A stretch of 21,125 nt of DNA from the NCBI GenBank assembly GCA_015661405.1, contig JACWMK010000037.1, forward strand, positions 1 through 21,125, written 5' to 3'. Of the stretch, positions 1 through 7,587 are shown piece after piece (the stretch's first letter is position 1; every line of letters begins with the position of its first letter). The stretch is from Methanobacterium sp. Its GTDB lineage: Archaea > Methanobacteriota > Methanobacteria > Methanobacteriales > Methanobacteriaceae. The position numbers were made by a program, and so were the translations under genes. Below the pieces are notes generated by a model. That model did no database searches, was not told the origin of the DNA, and was given only the letters and a program-made list of their open reading frames with translations.

Positions 1-366
1 GGCAGTATTTATCTAATCAGTGTTTTCAGTTCACATCCAAGTTTCCTAGAGATTTTAATTGGTATAGCATTAATTGGATTAGGTGTGGGAGTTATAGCTC
101 CGCATGGTTCTAACCTAGCGTTTTCCCAGATTAGTCATGATAAACAACCTGATGCTTCCGCAATTAGGAGTACTAATAGTAATCTTAACACTTCTGTTGG
201 TACCGCTATATTTGGAATTATATTATTAATGGGTGTTTCTAATGCTTTAAGTGTTGAAAAATTACTGGGTGGCTTATTAAACTCGTTTTATTTAATGGCG
301 TTACTTTTAATTTTTGGTTTAATAATGGCACAATTCGTTAAACCTTACAATAAAAATAAAACTTAA
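1..366 (+). CDS. MFS exporter, C-terminal fragment (DHA2-like), 5' end outside window
   Basis: The frame is open from the first base to a TAA at 364-366, so this is the last 121 residues of a gene that begins upstream; an internal GTG at 85 should not be taken as the start. The protein is very hydrophobic, with about three membrane helices. The stretch AIRSTNSNLNTSVGTAIFG corresponds to the region after the long loop in 14-helix drug:H+ antiporters, where a Ser/Arg-rich segment precedes a Gly-rich helix. It ends in a short basic tail (PYNKNKT), as MFS proteins often do. The next gene begins 25 nt downstream, so the two are probably cotranscribed. By family the role is proton-driven export of small toxic compounds; the substrate cannot be told. 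The MFS call is fairly secure and the subfamily less so. Confidence 0.75.
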   Translation, partial: GSIYLISVFSSHPSFLEILIGIALIGLGVGVIAPHGSNLAFSQISHDKQPDASAIRSTNSNLNTSVGTAIFGIILLMGVSNALSVEKLLGGLLNSFYLMALLLIFGLIMAQFVKPYNKNKT

Positions 367-391
367 AAATATTAGAGGTGAATTTAATTTT

Positions 392-1603
392 ATGCAAATG
401 AGAAAAACAAGTAATGGTGAATTAATATCCGCTTTAGGATTCGGAGCCATGAGACTACCTCTAATAGATGGAAAAATTGATAAAACTATTTCCACAGAGA
501 TGATCTATTATGCGATTGATCATGGAGTGAATTTTATAGATACGGCGCTACTATATCATGAAGGATGTAGTGAATCATTCCTTGGAGAAATACTCACTGA
601 TGATTATCGAGATAAAGTCAAACTCTGCACTAAAGTACCCGCTTGGTCTATTGAAAAGATTAAAGATGTTGAGAAGTATTTCGAATCACAATTACGTAAA
701 TTACAGACAGATTGTATTGATTATTACCTTATTCATAACTTATCATGGGGAAGCTTCCTCCGACTTAGAGAATTAGGTATCCTAGAATTTTTAGAGTCTA
801 AAAGAGATATTGGTAAAATTAAATATATTGGATTCTCATTCCATGATAGTAAAGAAGCTTTTAAGAAAATAGTGGATAGCTACAATTGGGATGCTTGTCT
901 AATTCAACTAAACTTCTTAGATGAGAATAGTCAAGCAGGAACGGATGGTTTACATTATGCAGCCAACCAGGGTATAACCGTATTAGTGATGGGTCCTTTA
1001 AAGGGTGGAATACTCGCTGGTGAGCCGCCAGTGGAGGCTAAACGGATTTGGGAATCATCACCAGTGAAAAGAACCCCCGTGGAATGGGCTTTAAGATGGG
1101 TATTCAACCACAGTGAAGTCACTTGTGTACTCTCGGGTATGGGAACATTAGATGAGGTTAAAGAGAATATAAACGTAGCTAATGAAACTCCACCAGATAT
1201 CCTAACATTGGATGAGTTGAAGCTATACCGTCAAGTTAAACAAGTTTATGAAGATGAGTTAAAAGTGAATTGCACTACATGTGGTTATTGCCTACCCTGC
1301 CCCCAGAATGTGGATATACCTCAATGCTTCACCTTATACAACCAAAAACATATGTATAATAATAAGGTGCCTGATTACCTGTATTTAACTGTTTTAGGTG
1401 GCGCTATGAGTGATAATCCATCCTATGCAGGTTTATGTAATGAATGTGGGAAATGCATAGAATTATGCCCTCAAAAAATTAATATACCCAAAAGTTTAAA
1501 AGAAGTGTCCATTGACATGGAAGAGGACTTCCAAGTTAAAATAGAAGCAGTAGGTTTAAGATTAAAGAAAAGAAAGAAATTCTTGGAACAACAAGATAAA
1601 TAA
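392..1603 (+). CDS. Aldo/keto reductase with C-terminal double [4Fe-4S] ferredoxin domain
   Basis: 403 residues. The N-terminal TIM-barrel (about 1-285) carries the aldo/keto reductase tetrad: Asp50 and Tyr55 (FIDTALLYHEG), Lys81 (CTKVPAW) and His115 (YYLIHNL). The C-terminal part has two cysteine clusters, C294-x2-C-x2-C-x2-C303-P and C349-x2-C-x2-C-x3-C359-P, consistent with [4Fe-4S] binding. This fused architecture is widespread in anaerobic archaea and clostridia and is annotated as a predicted oxidoreductase of the aldo/keto reductase family; substrates are generally unknown. The clusters suggest that electrons come from, or go to, ferredoxin-like carriers instead of only NADPH. The ribosome binding site AGAGGTG lies at 374-380, 11 nt before ATG 392; an in-frame ATG at 398 is an alternative start. 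It follows the MFS gene by 25 nt and precedes the MBL-fold gene by 51 nt, in an operon-like arrangement. Confidence 0.9.
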   Translation: MQMRKTSNGELISALGFGAMRLPLIDGKIDKTISTEMIYYAIDHGVNFIDTALLYHEGCSESFLGEILTDDYRDKVKLCTKVPAWSIEKIKDVEKYFESQLRKLQTDCIDYYLIHNLSWGSFLRLRELGILEFLESKRDIGKIKYIGFSFHDSKEAFKKIVDSYNWDACLIQLNFLDENSQAGTDGLHYAANQGITVLVMGPLKGGILAGEPPVEAKRIWESSPVKRTPVEWALRWVFNHSEVTCVLSGMGTLDEVKENINVANETPPDILTLDELKLYRQVKQVYEDELKVNCTTCGYCLPCPQNVDIPQCFTLYNQKHMYNNKVPDYLYLTVLGGAMSDNPSYAGLCNECGKCIELCPQKINIPKSLKEVSIDMEEDFQVKIEAVGLRLKKRKKFLEQQDK

Positions 1604-1654
1604 GTATTAATAAAATTTTTTTGAAATTTATCTAATAAAGGAGTTGAAATTAAT

Positions 1655-2386
1655 ATGAAAATAGCTGATAATATCGAAAGGTTAGAATTACCCATGAATT
1701 TAATGGGAAGCGAACGATTAATTTATCCAACCCTCATGTGGGATGAGGATAATGTTATACTAGTTGATGCGGGAATACCCGGTTATTTACTACAACTTAA
1801 AAATGCCATGATCGAAGCAGGTGTATCATTTGATAGGTTAAATAAAATAATAGTCACTCATCAAGATATTGACCATATTGGAGGAATTAAAGGTATCTTA
1901 AGTGAAAAACCAGAGGTAATAGTGCTTGCTCATGAAGATGATAAACCATATATTCAAGGTGAAAAAAAAATAGTTAGATTGAATCCTCAATTCATGAAGA
2001 GAATTAATGCTTTACCTGATGATGAGCGGTTAAAAATATTAGATATGTTTGAAAACTCCAGTGTAAAAGTTAACCAGACGATAAGTGATGGTGAAGTATT
2101 ACCTTATTGTGGTGGAATTACTGTAATTCACACACCAGGTCATACTCCTGGACACGTTTGCTTGTATCATCAAATGAGTAAAACACTCATAGTTGGGGAT
2201 ACCATGAATATTATTGATAAGCAGTTAGTGGGACCGAATAAGGATATGATGAGTGAGGATGAGGCGAATGATGCTAATAATTCACTTAAAAAGTTCAAGG
2301 ATTATGATATAGTAAATATAATAACTTATCATGGTGGATTATTTAATGATAAACCTAATGAGAGAATTAAAGAGTTAATTAGATAA
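1655..2386 (+). CDS. Metallo-beta-lactamase-fold hydrolase
   Basis: 243 residues. The metal site reads H69-x-D71-x-D73-H74 (THQDIDHIGG), then H163 (TPGHTPGH), D182 (VGDTMN) and H226 (TYHGG). This is a complete MBL-fold dinuclear site except that the second His of HxHxDH is Asp. That variant is common in a subgroup of MBL proteins of anaerobes and should still bind metal. The family includes glyoxalase-II-like thioesterases, lactonases and other hydrolases, and the substrate is not predictable here. A strong AAAGGAG at 1637-1643 precedes ATG 1655 by 11 nt. The stop codon overlaps the next gene's ATG by one base (TAATG), so translation of the TauE/SafE-like gene is probably coupled to it. Being between a reductase and an anion exporter-like protein suggests detoxification or sulfur/organic-acid metabolism, which is only an inference. 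Confidence 0.88.
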   Translation: MKIADNIERLELPMNLMGSERLIYPTLMWDEDNVILVDAGIPGYLLQLKNAMIEAGVSFDRLNKIIVTHQDIDHIGGIKGILSEKPEVIVLAHEDDKPYIQGEKKIVRLNPQFMKRINALPDDERLKILDMFENSSVKVNQTISDGEVLPYCGGITVIHTPGHTPGHVCLYHQMSKTLIVGDTMNIIDKQLVGPNKDMMSEDEANDANNSLKKFKDYDIVNIITYHGGLFNDKPNERIKELIR

Positions 2387-3177
2387 TGATTGATATTAAC
2401 TTAATTCTGCTACCTTTTGTAGGGTTTCTTATAGGGCTCCTAGTAACCACCCTCGGTGGTGGTGGCGGAGCCTTATATGTACCTGTTTTAACCTTATTCT
2501 TCGGTATAGCCCCTCAAGTAGCTGTCGCCACATCACTTGCAACCGTTTTACCCACCACCGCAGTTGGAGCCTTGGGTCATCATCGCCTGGGACATGTAGA
2601 TGTACGCACTGGTGTAATTTTAGGAGTAGGAGGAATACTTGGTACATTAATAGGTGCTTATTTTGCTAATCAAATTCCCGGTGATATTTTAAAGAAAGCA
2701 TTGGGTGTATTATTATTAATAATGATTATCCCGATGTTAAGAAGAGCATTACAGGGACGTAAAAAACAGAAAGATGATAAAACTGAAGTTAAAGAATCAT
2801 TAAAACTAACTGGAACTAGAAGAATTATCGCTTCTTTTTTCGGAGTCTTATCAGGTATACTAGCTGGTGTATTCGGATTAAGCGGAACACCACCCGTCAC
2901 TGCTGGTTTATATAGTTTGGGCTTACCTGCAGTAATAGTTGTAGGAACCACCGTATTTGTACTTGTGTTTAACTCTGTTGCTGGTGTCGCGGGTTATCTC
3001 GTATTAGGAAGGTTTGACTTGACTTTAACTTTATTACTGGGAAGTGGAGCAGTATGTGGTGCATTGATTGGACCTAGATTATTTGAGAGAATTGGTCAAG
3101 ACGTTTTCGAGAAAATATTACCACCAATATTTATGATAATTTCCATAGTATTCGGCTTATCATTGATACTGACTTAA
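2386..3177 (+). CDS. TSUP-family (TauE/SafE) membrane permease
   Basis: 263 residues, almost entirely hydrophobic, with about eight predicted membrane helices in two homologous halves separated by a charged cytoplasmic loop (about 119-145, rich in Lys, Arg and Glu). Each half has the signature Gly-rich re-entrant-like motif: GGGGGALYVPVL at 24-35 and GLSGTPPVTAGLY at 164-176. This is the hallmark of the TauE/SafE family (TSUP), which moves small anions, often sulfite, sulfonates or organosulfur compounds, across the membrane. The start overlaps the stop of the MBL-fold gene by 1 nt (2386), and no separate ribosome binding site is needed. It is the last gene of the operon; downstream DNA is T-rich with an eight-T run at 3241-3248. 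The specific substrate is unknown. Confidence 0.9.
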   Translation: MIDINLILLPFVGFLIGLLVTTLGGGGGALYVPVLTLFFGIAPQVAVATSLATVLPTTAVGALGHHRLGHVDVRTGVILGVGGILGTLIGAYFANQIPGDILKKALGVLLLIMIIPMLRRALQGRKKQKDDKTEVKESLKLTGTRRIIASFFGVLSGILAGVFGLSGTPPVTAGLYSLGLPAVIVVGTTVFVLVFNSVAGVAGYLVLGRFDLTLTLLLGSGAVCGALIGPRLFERIGQDVFEKILPPIFMIISIVFGLSLILT

Positions 3178-3325
3178 AAAAACAGTATTTTATACTATTT
3201 ATGAATTCAAAAAAAGGTTTTTAACTAAAATTTAATTTTATTTTTTTTGTATATTAAGTAAAAATAAAGCGTAAAGATAATATTCACTGTATAATAATTT
3301 TAAGGAACTATTTTGAGGTAATTTT
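3178..3325 (+). terminator. T-rich termination region and promoter zone
   Basis: This 148-nt gap has T-rich runs, the longest at 3241-3248, typical of archaeal termination after the permease gene. A TATA-like GTATATTAA around 3250-3258 could serve the next gene, placing a transcription start near 3280. No small gene is seen. The promoter assignment is weak because the whole gap is AT-rich. Confidence 0.4.
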
Positions 3326-4390
3326 ATGGACGAGCAAGATATTAAATTGACTGAAATTGTAAAAGACATGGCTAAAACGCTTGGAGCAAGTCATGTATCG
3401 ATTACAACCAAGGAAACATTGAAGGACTGGCATTATACAACTGATTTAGATTATATTTTAGAAGGAGCGAATTCTGCAGTAACTTTTGCGGTTCCTTTCA
3501 ATGAAGAAGAAGATTTAAATGAGAATATAAATAAATTTCTATCGAAAGAAAATCATAAAGAACTTGAAAAACAAAAAGTAAGAGCTACAACCCTTGCAAA
3601 TGGAATTGCTCTTGAAATATCAGGATTAATTAATCAAATTGGTTACCGTGCAGAGCCGGTTCATTCCAATTTTGTATATAGAAAAGAATCTCCACCGGAG
3701 TACAGAGTACCTCCATTATCTCATAAGTTTCTAGCTGTAAGGGGTGGTATAGGTCATATGGGATATTCTGGATTGATAATTACCAAAGAATACGGTTCCA
3801 GTATTGCCCTTGCCAGTGTAGTAACCGATGCTAAATTACAACCTACAAAATCATTACCATTAGAAGATAACTACTGTGATCAATGTAAATTATGCTTAGC
3901 AGTTTGCCTAGCCGATTACATGATAGATGAAGAAGATGTAGAACAGATTGATAAAGATACATATATTGCTGCTAAAAAAGCCCATCCTATGAGATGTGGA
4001 TATGTTTGCACCGGTAGTACGGGTTATAAAGGTGGGAAATGGTTCACCTGGTCACCAGGAAGATTTAAAATCCCCGATGAAGACTCAGAATTAATTGAAA
4101 TATACCAAAAAAAGGCAATTCCCGCTCAATTTCAAAGAAATAAATTAAACGGAATTGAAGGAGGATTCTTCCATCCATTTTTCCCCGGTTATAAAATTGA
4201 ATATAATTGTAGTTTATGTCAACTAATATGTCACCCACAAAAGAAAGTTAGAAAAGAAAGGTATAATAAATTAGTTAACAGTGGAGTAATTATAGAAAAA
4301 AACTGTGAAAGAATACCAGTAACAGCAGAAAAAGCTGAAGAAACCTTTAAGAAAATGTCAACTGAGAAGAGAAAGTTATATACTGATTAA
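3326..4390 (+). CDS. QueG-like (epoxyqueuosine reductase / reductive-dehalogenase-like) Fe-S protein
   Basis: 354 residues. The core segment from about 130 to 175 (FLAVRGGIGHMGYSGLIITKEYGS, then VVTDAKL) matches the corrinoid-binding half of the epoxyqueuosine reductase/reductive dehalogenase superfamily, where the pattern is an A..aGLGwiGk..lLi...GS....vlTd. Two Fe-S clusters follow. The first is C184-x2-C187-x2-C190-x3-C194, without the usual following Pro. The second is C295-x2-C298-x3-C302-H-P, with C224 or C228 as the likely fourth ligand, as in QueG. Archaea normally make archaeosine and not queuosine, so a true QueG role is doubtful; a cobalamin-dependent reductase acting on another substrate is more likely. 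GAGGT at 3314-3318 sits about 7 nt before ATG 3326. It appears to be a single-gene unit. Confidence 0.78.
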   Translation: MDEQDIKLTEIVKDMAKTLGASHVSITTKETLKDWHYTTDLDYILEGANSAVTFAVPFNEEEDLNENINKFLSKENHKELEKQKVRATTLANGIALEISGLINQIGYRAEPVHSNFVYRKESPPEYRVPPLSHKFLAVRGGIGHMGYSGLIITKEYGSSIALASVVTDAKLQPTKSLPLEDNYCDQCKLCLAVCLADYMIDEEDVEQIDKDTYIAAKKAHPMRCGYVCTGSTGYKGGKWFTWSPGRFKIPDEDSELIEIYQKKAIPAQFQRNKLNGIEGGFFHPFFPGYKIEYNCSLCQLICHPQKKVRKERYNKLVNSGVIIEKNCERIPVTAEKAEETFKKMSTEKRKLYTD

Positions 4391-4404
4391 ATATTAATTA
4401 TTAT

Positions 4405-4433
4405 CTTTTAATTTTTTTAAATAATTTTTTTTT
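4405..4433 (+). terminator. Poly-T terminator after the QueG-like gene
   Basis: Two T-runs (4412-4418 and 4425-4433, seven and nine T) follow the stop codon at 4390 closely, with no strong hairpin. This is the usual form of intrinsic archaeal termination. The rest of the gap to 4565 is AT-rich; a TATA-like TTTTTATATTTAAT around 4483-4496 may be the promoter of the ABC operon, about 70 nt before its first ATG. Confidence 0.5.
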
Positions 4434-4565
4434 ATAAAATTAAGTTGGATTAGCGTTAGTTATCTCAAAAATTTAAATAACATTTTTATATTTAATGATA
4501 ATAGTAAAAATATGAACTAAATATAGATTAAAAATGTATAAATTTTATGGGAGAGTCATTTTATA

Positions 4566-5711
4566 ATGTTTGATATAGCTTTTAAAGATTTAACTTCTAA
4601 AAAAAGCAGGACTATCATGGTTATTATTGGGGTAATGACATGTGTTCTACTTATTGGTGTGATAAGTTTCATTACTTATGAGATAACGGACGCTATCCAA
4701 GTAGATGCAAATAGTATAGCTGGCAAACTCGTTTTTGAAACAAATGGTACCGGTTATCCGCCATCAGGTAGTAATATACCAGAGAATGTAAGTAATCAAG
4801 TGTTAGCTGATAGTGTAGTGAATCCTGATAAGAGCAGTGCAATAATATTAGCTGCTCTTCCTCACAATAGTACAACAACTACATTTTTGATGGGTTTAAA
4901 TCCCGGTAGTGAGCAGGCATTTATTAATAGTACCCAAGTAACTGGAACGGATTCTTTAGTAGGTCAAAGTAATAATAGTGTTATTTTAGGTTATCAAGCT
5001 GCGAAAGATTATAATGTCACAGTTGGTGATACATTCACAGTTAAAAATGAGCAGTTTAAGGTAGTTGGTGTGTTGGCAAAGCAGGGAATAGGAACAACTA
5101 GCCTTCAAGATGAAAGTGTAATAGCAGCCCTCCCTTTTGTTCAGAATTTCGCTCAAAGACCAGATTTAGTTACTGCAGATATAATAACTCCAAATAATGG
5201 AGTTTCACTAGGCAATGCACAGAACACTCTACAAAATAATTATGGTAATAACACATATGTTGTTTATACACAGAAAGATGCATTGCAATCGTTAAGTTCG
5301 ACTGAAAGTGGCACATTCATATTTTTAGACATGATCATTGCCATGGTAATCATTGTATCCGCGATTTTGATCATGGTAGTTATGATGATGTCAGTTAAAG
5401 AGAAAACTAGAGAAATAGGTACCATGAGAGCGTTAGGAACCAGTAGAAGAAGAATATTATTATTAATATTCTATGAATCATTAATCATAAGCGTTTTAGG
5501 TGGAATAATTGGTATAATACTCATAATTCCTCTTTATGATTTATTTATATATCTCGCTGGTGGCGGTGCACTTGGTTACATATACTCAATACCACTTTCT
5601 ATATTATTAGAGGTGGCCATAGTTGTATTATTTATTGGATCATTCAGTGGATTAATTCCAGCTTATCAAGCAATGCGTATTAGTCCTATTGAAGCTTTAA
5701 GATACGAATAA
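4566..5711 (+). CDS. MacB/FtsX-type ABC transporter permease
   Basis: 381 residues with the MacB layout. A short cytoplasmic N-terminus (FKDLTSKKSRT) leads to membrane helix 1 (about 17-38). A large external domain (about 40-245) of the MacB periplasmic-core type follows, rich in Asn-X-Ser/Thr sequons that could be N-glycosylated in an archaeon. Three C-terminal helices (about 250-276, 297-325, 342-368) complete the fold. The coupling segment VKEKTREIGTMRALG starts at residue 277 and the ending AYQAMRISPIEALRYE is the classic FtsX/MacB terminus. GGGAGAG at 4548-4554 precedes ATG 4566. The cognate ATPase starts 28 nt after the stop. Such pairs act as mechanotransmission systems that export peptides, lipids or antibiotics, or pull on envelope components, and not as importers. 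No dedicated membrane-fusion protein is adjacent, as expected for a cell with one membrane. Confidence 0.93.
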   Translation: MFDIAFKDLTSKKSRTIMVIIGVMTCVLLIGVISFITYEITDAIQVDANSIAGKLVFETNGTGYPPSGSNIPENVSNQVLADSVVNPDKSSAIILAALPHNSTTTTFLMGLNPGSEQAFINSTQVTGTDSLVGQSNNSVILGYQAAKDYNVTVGDTFTVKNEQFKVVGVLAKQGIGTTSLQDESVIAALPFVQNFAQRPDLVTADIITPNNGVSLGNAQNTLQNNYGNNTYVVYTQKDALQSLSSTESGTFIFLDMIIAMVIIVSAILIMVVMMMSVKEKTREIGTMRALGTSRRRILLLIFYESLIISVLGGIIGIILIIPLYDLFIYLAGGGALGYIYSIPLSILLEVAIVVLFIGSFSGLIPAYQAMRISPIEALRYE

Positions 5712-5739
5712 TAAATATATAAATGAGGTTTTAAAAAAA

Positions 5740-6420
5740 ATGAATTTAGTTAATGGAATAAACTTATGGAAAACTTATAACATGGGTGAAGGCATCCAAG
5801 TTAATGCACTACGAGGATTAAATATAACCGTAAATGAAGGTGAATTTATCAGTATAATGGGACCTTCAGGTAGTGGTAAATCAACTCTACTAAATTTAAT
5901 TGGAGGTTTAGATACACCCACTAAAGGTGACTTATTCATTGATGATAAGAAAATATCAACTATGACTGAAAAGGAACTCACTACAATGCGGGCTGAAAAG
6001 ATTGGATTCATCTTCCAAACTTTTAACCTGTTACCCTCTTTAACTGTGCGTGATAATGTGGAATTCCCCATGAGGAATTTAACGGGCGCTAAAAAAATGG
6101 ATAAAAAAAGTAGAATTAAAAGAGCCGAGGATTGCTTGGAAATAGTTGGCTTAGATCATCGAATGAATTATTTACCAGCAAAACTCAGTGGAGGGGAGAG
6201 ACAAAGAGTTGCCGTTGCACGAGCACTGGTTAATCATCCTAAATTTATTTTAGCGGATGAACCCACTGGAAACCTGGACTCGGAAGCCAGTGATAATATA
6301 ATAAATTTATTACACGAAGTTAACCAGGAGGGAACTACGGTGATAATGGTTACTCATGATAAGGAAACCACTAAGAATACTAGAATACTGAAAATTAGAG
6401 ATGGAGTCATAGAATCATGA
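5740..6420 (+). CDS. ABC transporter ATP-binding protein (MacB/LolD class)
   Basis: 226 residues, a complete nucleotide-binding domain. Walker A GPSGSGKST is at 41-49 (Lys47), the Q-loop Gln is at 93 (IFQTFNLLP), the signature LSGGERQR begins at 149, Walker B ends in Asp173-Glu174 (ILADEPTGNLD), and the switch His is at 206 (VTHD). The sequence LADEPTGNLDS and the short length place it in the LolD/MacB class of ATPases that pair with FtsX-type permeases. Its permease is directly upstream, 28 nt away. GAGGT at 5725-5729 precedes the ATG by 10 nt. All catalytic residues are intact, so the transporter should be active. A hairpin terminator follows the stop codon immediately. Confidence 0.95.
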   Translation: MNLVNGINLWKTYNMGEGIQVNALRGLNITVNEGEFISIMGPSGSGKSTLLNLIGGLDTPTKGDLFIDDKKISTMTEKELTTMRAEKIGFIFQTFNLLPSLTVRDNVEFPMRNLTGAKKMDKKSRIKRAEDCLEIVGLDHRMNYLPAKLSGGERQRVAVARALVNHPKFILADEPTGNLDSEASDNIINLLHEVNQEGTTVIMVTHDKETTKNTRILKIRDGVIES

Positions 6421-6467
6421 AATAGAGGATATTAGAAAACCTCTATTAAATAATTATTATTTTTTTT
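6421..6467 (+). terminator. Hairpin plus T-run terminator of the ABC operon
   Basis: AATAGAGG at 6421-6428 pairs perfectly with CCTCTATT at 6440-6447 (11-nt loop), and a run of eight T follows at 6460-6467. The stem begins at the first base after the TGA stop of the ATPase gene. This is a clear intrinsic-type terminator and marks the end of the permease-ATPase operon. Confidence 0.75.
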
Positions 6468-6561
6468 ACTCTAATTAGCTGTTTTTAATTTTTTTTGATT
6501 TAATCATGCTTTCCGTATTATATATTCACAGCCCTTTTTTATGATAGTCTGATTTATAAAA

Positions 6562-6576
6562 CGATAAATATATACT
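6562..6576 (+). promoter_or_regulatory. Candidate TATA-box promoter for the 53-residue membrane protein
   Basis: CGATAAATATATACT has the form of an archaeal BRE/TATA element. A start about 25 nt downstream, near 6597, would give a leader of about 40 nt to ATG 6637. It lies after the upstream terminator, so the small gene is probably its own transcription unit. Confidence 0.45.
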
Positions 6577-6636
6577 GTACTAAGTTGATATTAGTAGTAA
6601 TAGTGGATTTAAATATTATGGGGGAGGTGAAAAAAT

Positions 6637-6798
6637 ATGGAAACTCCACAATTAAGTGGTGGTGCGATGTTAATCATTGGTATTATAATCGCAATCATCA
6701 TCATAGTAATTCCAGCATTTATCTATATCTACGCATGGTTAGCAGCAATAATATTAATCATAGGCGGATTAGTAACCATATTAACTGGCGGAAGATGA
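6637..6798 (+). CDS. Small hydrophobic membrane protein, 53 residues
   Basis: ATG 6637 is preceded by a near-perfect ribosome binding site GGGGAGGTGA (6621-6630) with 6 nt spacing, one of the strongest in the window, and the frame closes at TGA 6796-6798. The protein starts METPQLSGG, then has two Ile/Leu/Val-rich membrane helices (about 10-30 and 33-49) joined by PAFIYIYAW, and ends ILTGGR. There is almost no charge apart from Glu2 and the final Arg. I do not recognise a named family. Small two-helix proteins of this kind are common in methanogen genomes and often uncharacterised. An overlapping longer frame in another phase (6585-6866) has no ribosome binding site and is a shadow. The gene is monocistronic, with its own promoter and a ten-T tract at 6830-6839. 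Confidence 0.8.
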   Translation: METPQLSGGAMLIIGIIIAIIIIVIPAFIYIYAWLAAIILIIGGLVTILTGGR

Positions 6799-6829
6799 TA
6801 ATATCCAGTAAAATAATCTTAAATACATA

Positions 6830-6839
6830 TTTTTTTTTT
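6830..6839 (+). terminator. Poly-T terminator of the small membrane protein gene
   Basis: A run of ten T lies 31 nt after the stop codon of the 53-residue protein, without a strong stem. This is the usual archaeal poly-T termination signal. Confidence 0.5.
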
Positions 6840-6947
6840 AATTCAATAATACAAATAATATCGTAAAAAGATTAGTTATTTGCTATTAAAAAATCAATCT
6901 AGAAAACCATATAATTTCAAAAATAATGTTTATTTTAAATTAATCTC

Positions 6948-7352
6948 TTATTTGGACATCCTTTCACATGATTTACGTAGTTGCATATAAAAAATCAGAT
7001 CTAACCAAAAATGATGATGTTCTGGCTTTTTCACTTCTAGTGAATAAGATTTTTCATTAAGATTGGGTGCTTTTATTTCATGTACTATTACTTGACCTTT
7101 TACTCTTTTACAGAGATAAGATCTATCATTAGAATTATCTTCTAAAACTAACATTTCTGGTGGGATGAAATCATTATCTACAATTTCAATACCTAATTCT
7201 TTAAATTTTTTAAGATATTGCTTGGTTTCTGGCGTGTCAATAATAGATTTACATTGTGGACAGAAGTACTGTTGGATAACCGTCATTTCCATTTCGGTCC
7301 CACATTTACATTTAAAAACGCCTCTTATCATTATATCCTGAAATGTAAACAT
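6948..7352 (-). CDS. Zinc-ribbon protein of unknown function
   Basis: 134 residues. An N-terminal zinc ribbon is visible as C15-K-C17-G and C31-P-Q-C34. The middle (40-110) is charged and soluble, followed by three consecutive histidines at 112-114 (EHHHFWLDLIF) and a basic C-terminus. I do not recognise a family beyond the ribbon; a DNA- or RNA-binding or metal-dependent regulatory role is possible. The start at 7352 is supported by GGTGA inside the end of the upstream DUF2080 gene, 6 nt before the ATG, and only 2 nt separate that stop codon from this ATG, so translation is probably coupled. The tight pairing with a transposon-associated protein suggests that both belong to the same mobile or formerly mobile cassette. 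Confidence 0.7.
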   Translation of the reverse strand: MFTFQDIMIRGVFKCKCGTEMEMTVIQQYFCPQCKSIIDTPETKQYLKKFKELGIEIVDNDFIPPEMLVLEDNSNDRSYLCKRVKGQVIVHEIKAPNLNEKSYSLEVKKPEHHHFWLDLIFYMQLRKSCERMSK

Positions 7353-7354
7353 TT

Positions 7355-7501
7355 TTATTCACCCAATGGTTCAACTAAAAGTATTTTAACTTTCTTTCCA
7401 ACCCATTCTTTAGGAACTAAAATGTGGCCACTGTTTCCGGTTGCAGTTACTGTTTTTACTAAATAATTATAAAACTCTGTTTCTAACTTGTCAGGTTTCA
7501 T
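7355..7501 (-). CDS. DUF2080-family transposon-associated protein
   Basis: 48 residues. The segment VKTVTATGNSGHILVPKEW followed by VGKKVKILLVEP matches the DUF2080 pattern (KTV.KTGNS..vyVPKeWiGKkVkvil.E), an AbrB-like swapped-hairpin DNA-binding fold recorded as putative transposon-encoded protein in archaea. ATG 7501 is chosen because GAGGATT lies 6 nt upstream; an in-frame ATG at 7516 would add five residues but has no ribosome binding site. The upstream 29-codon frame ends in a TGA that overlaps this ATG (ATGA). No transposase gene is visible in the window, so it is either an orphan of a lost insertion element or a domesticated regulator. The family call is from memory of the motif and is good but untested. 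Confidence 0.75.
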   Translation of the reverse strand: MKPDKLETEFYNYLVKTVTATGNSGHILVPKEWVGKKVKILLVEPLGE

Positions 7502-7587
7502 AATGAATCCTCGCATAATTTTTTAGCATTTATTAAACTAAGAATCGTATCAGTTATTATATCAAATTTTATCTTCAAATTCTCCAT
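7498..7587 (-). CDS. Possible 29-residue peptide upstream of DUF2080 gene
   Basis: A short frame starting MENLKIKFD and ending KKLCEDSL has its TGA overlapping the DUF2080 ATG by four bases (ATGA), a typical arrangement of coupled genes. There is no ribosome binding site; a TATA-like element (minus-strand TATAATATAAAC around 7600-7611) lies about 20 nt before its ATG, which would make the transcript leaderless or start just inside the frame. It may be a real leader peptide or an accident of the overlap. Confidence 0.35.
   Translation of the reverse strand: MENLKIKFDIITDTILSLINAKKLCEDSL

Noticed and set aside
1655..2386. Inactive MBL fold because the HxHxDH motif is HxDxDH
   Set aside because: Asp at this position is a known functional variant in MBL proteins and all other metal ligands are present.
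6585..6866. 93-codon frame with many Asn and His residues
   Set aside because: It overlaps the 53-residue gene in another phase, has no ribosome binding site, and its composition (runs of N, H, S, Y) is a frame-shadow of the Ile-rich membrane gene.
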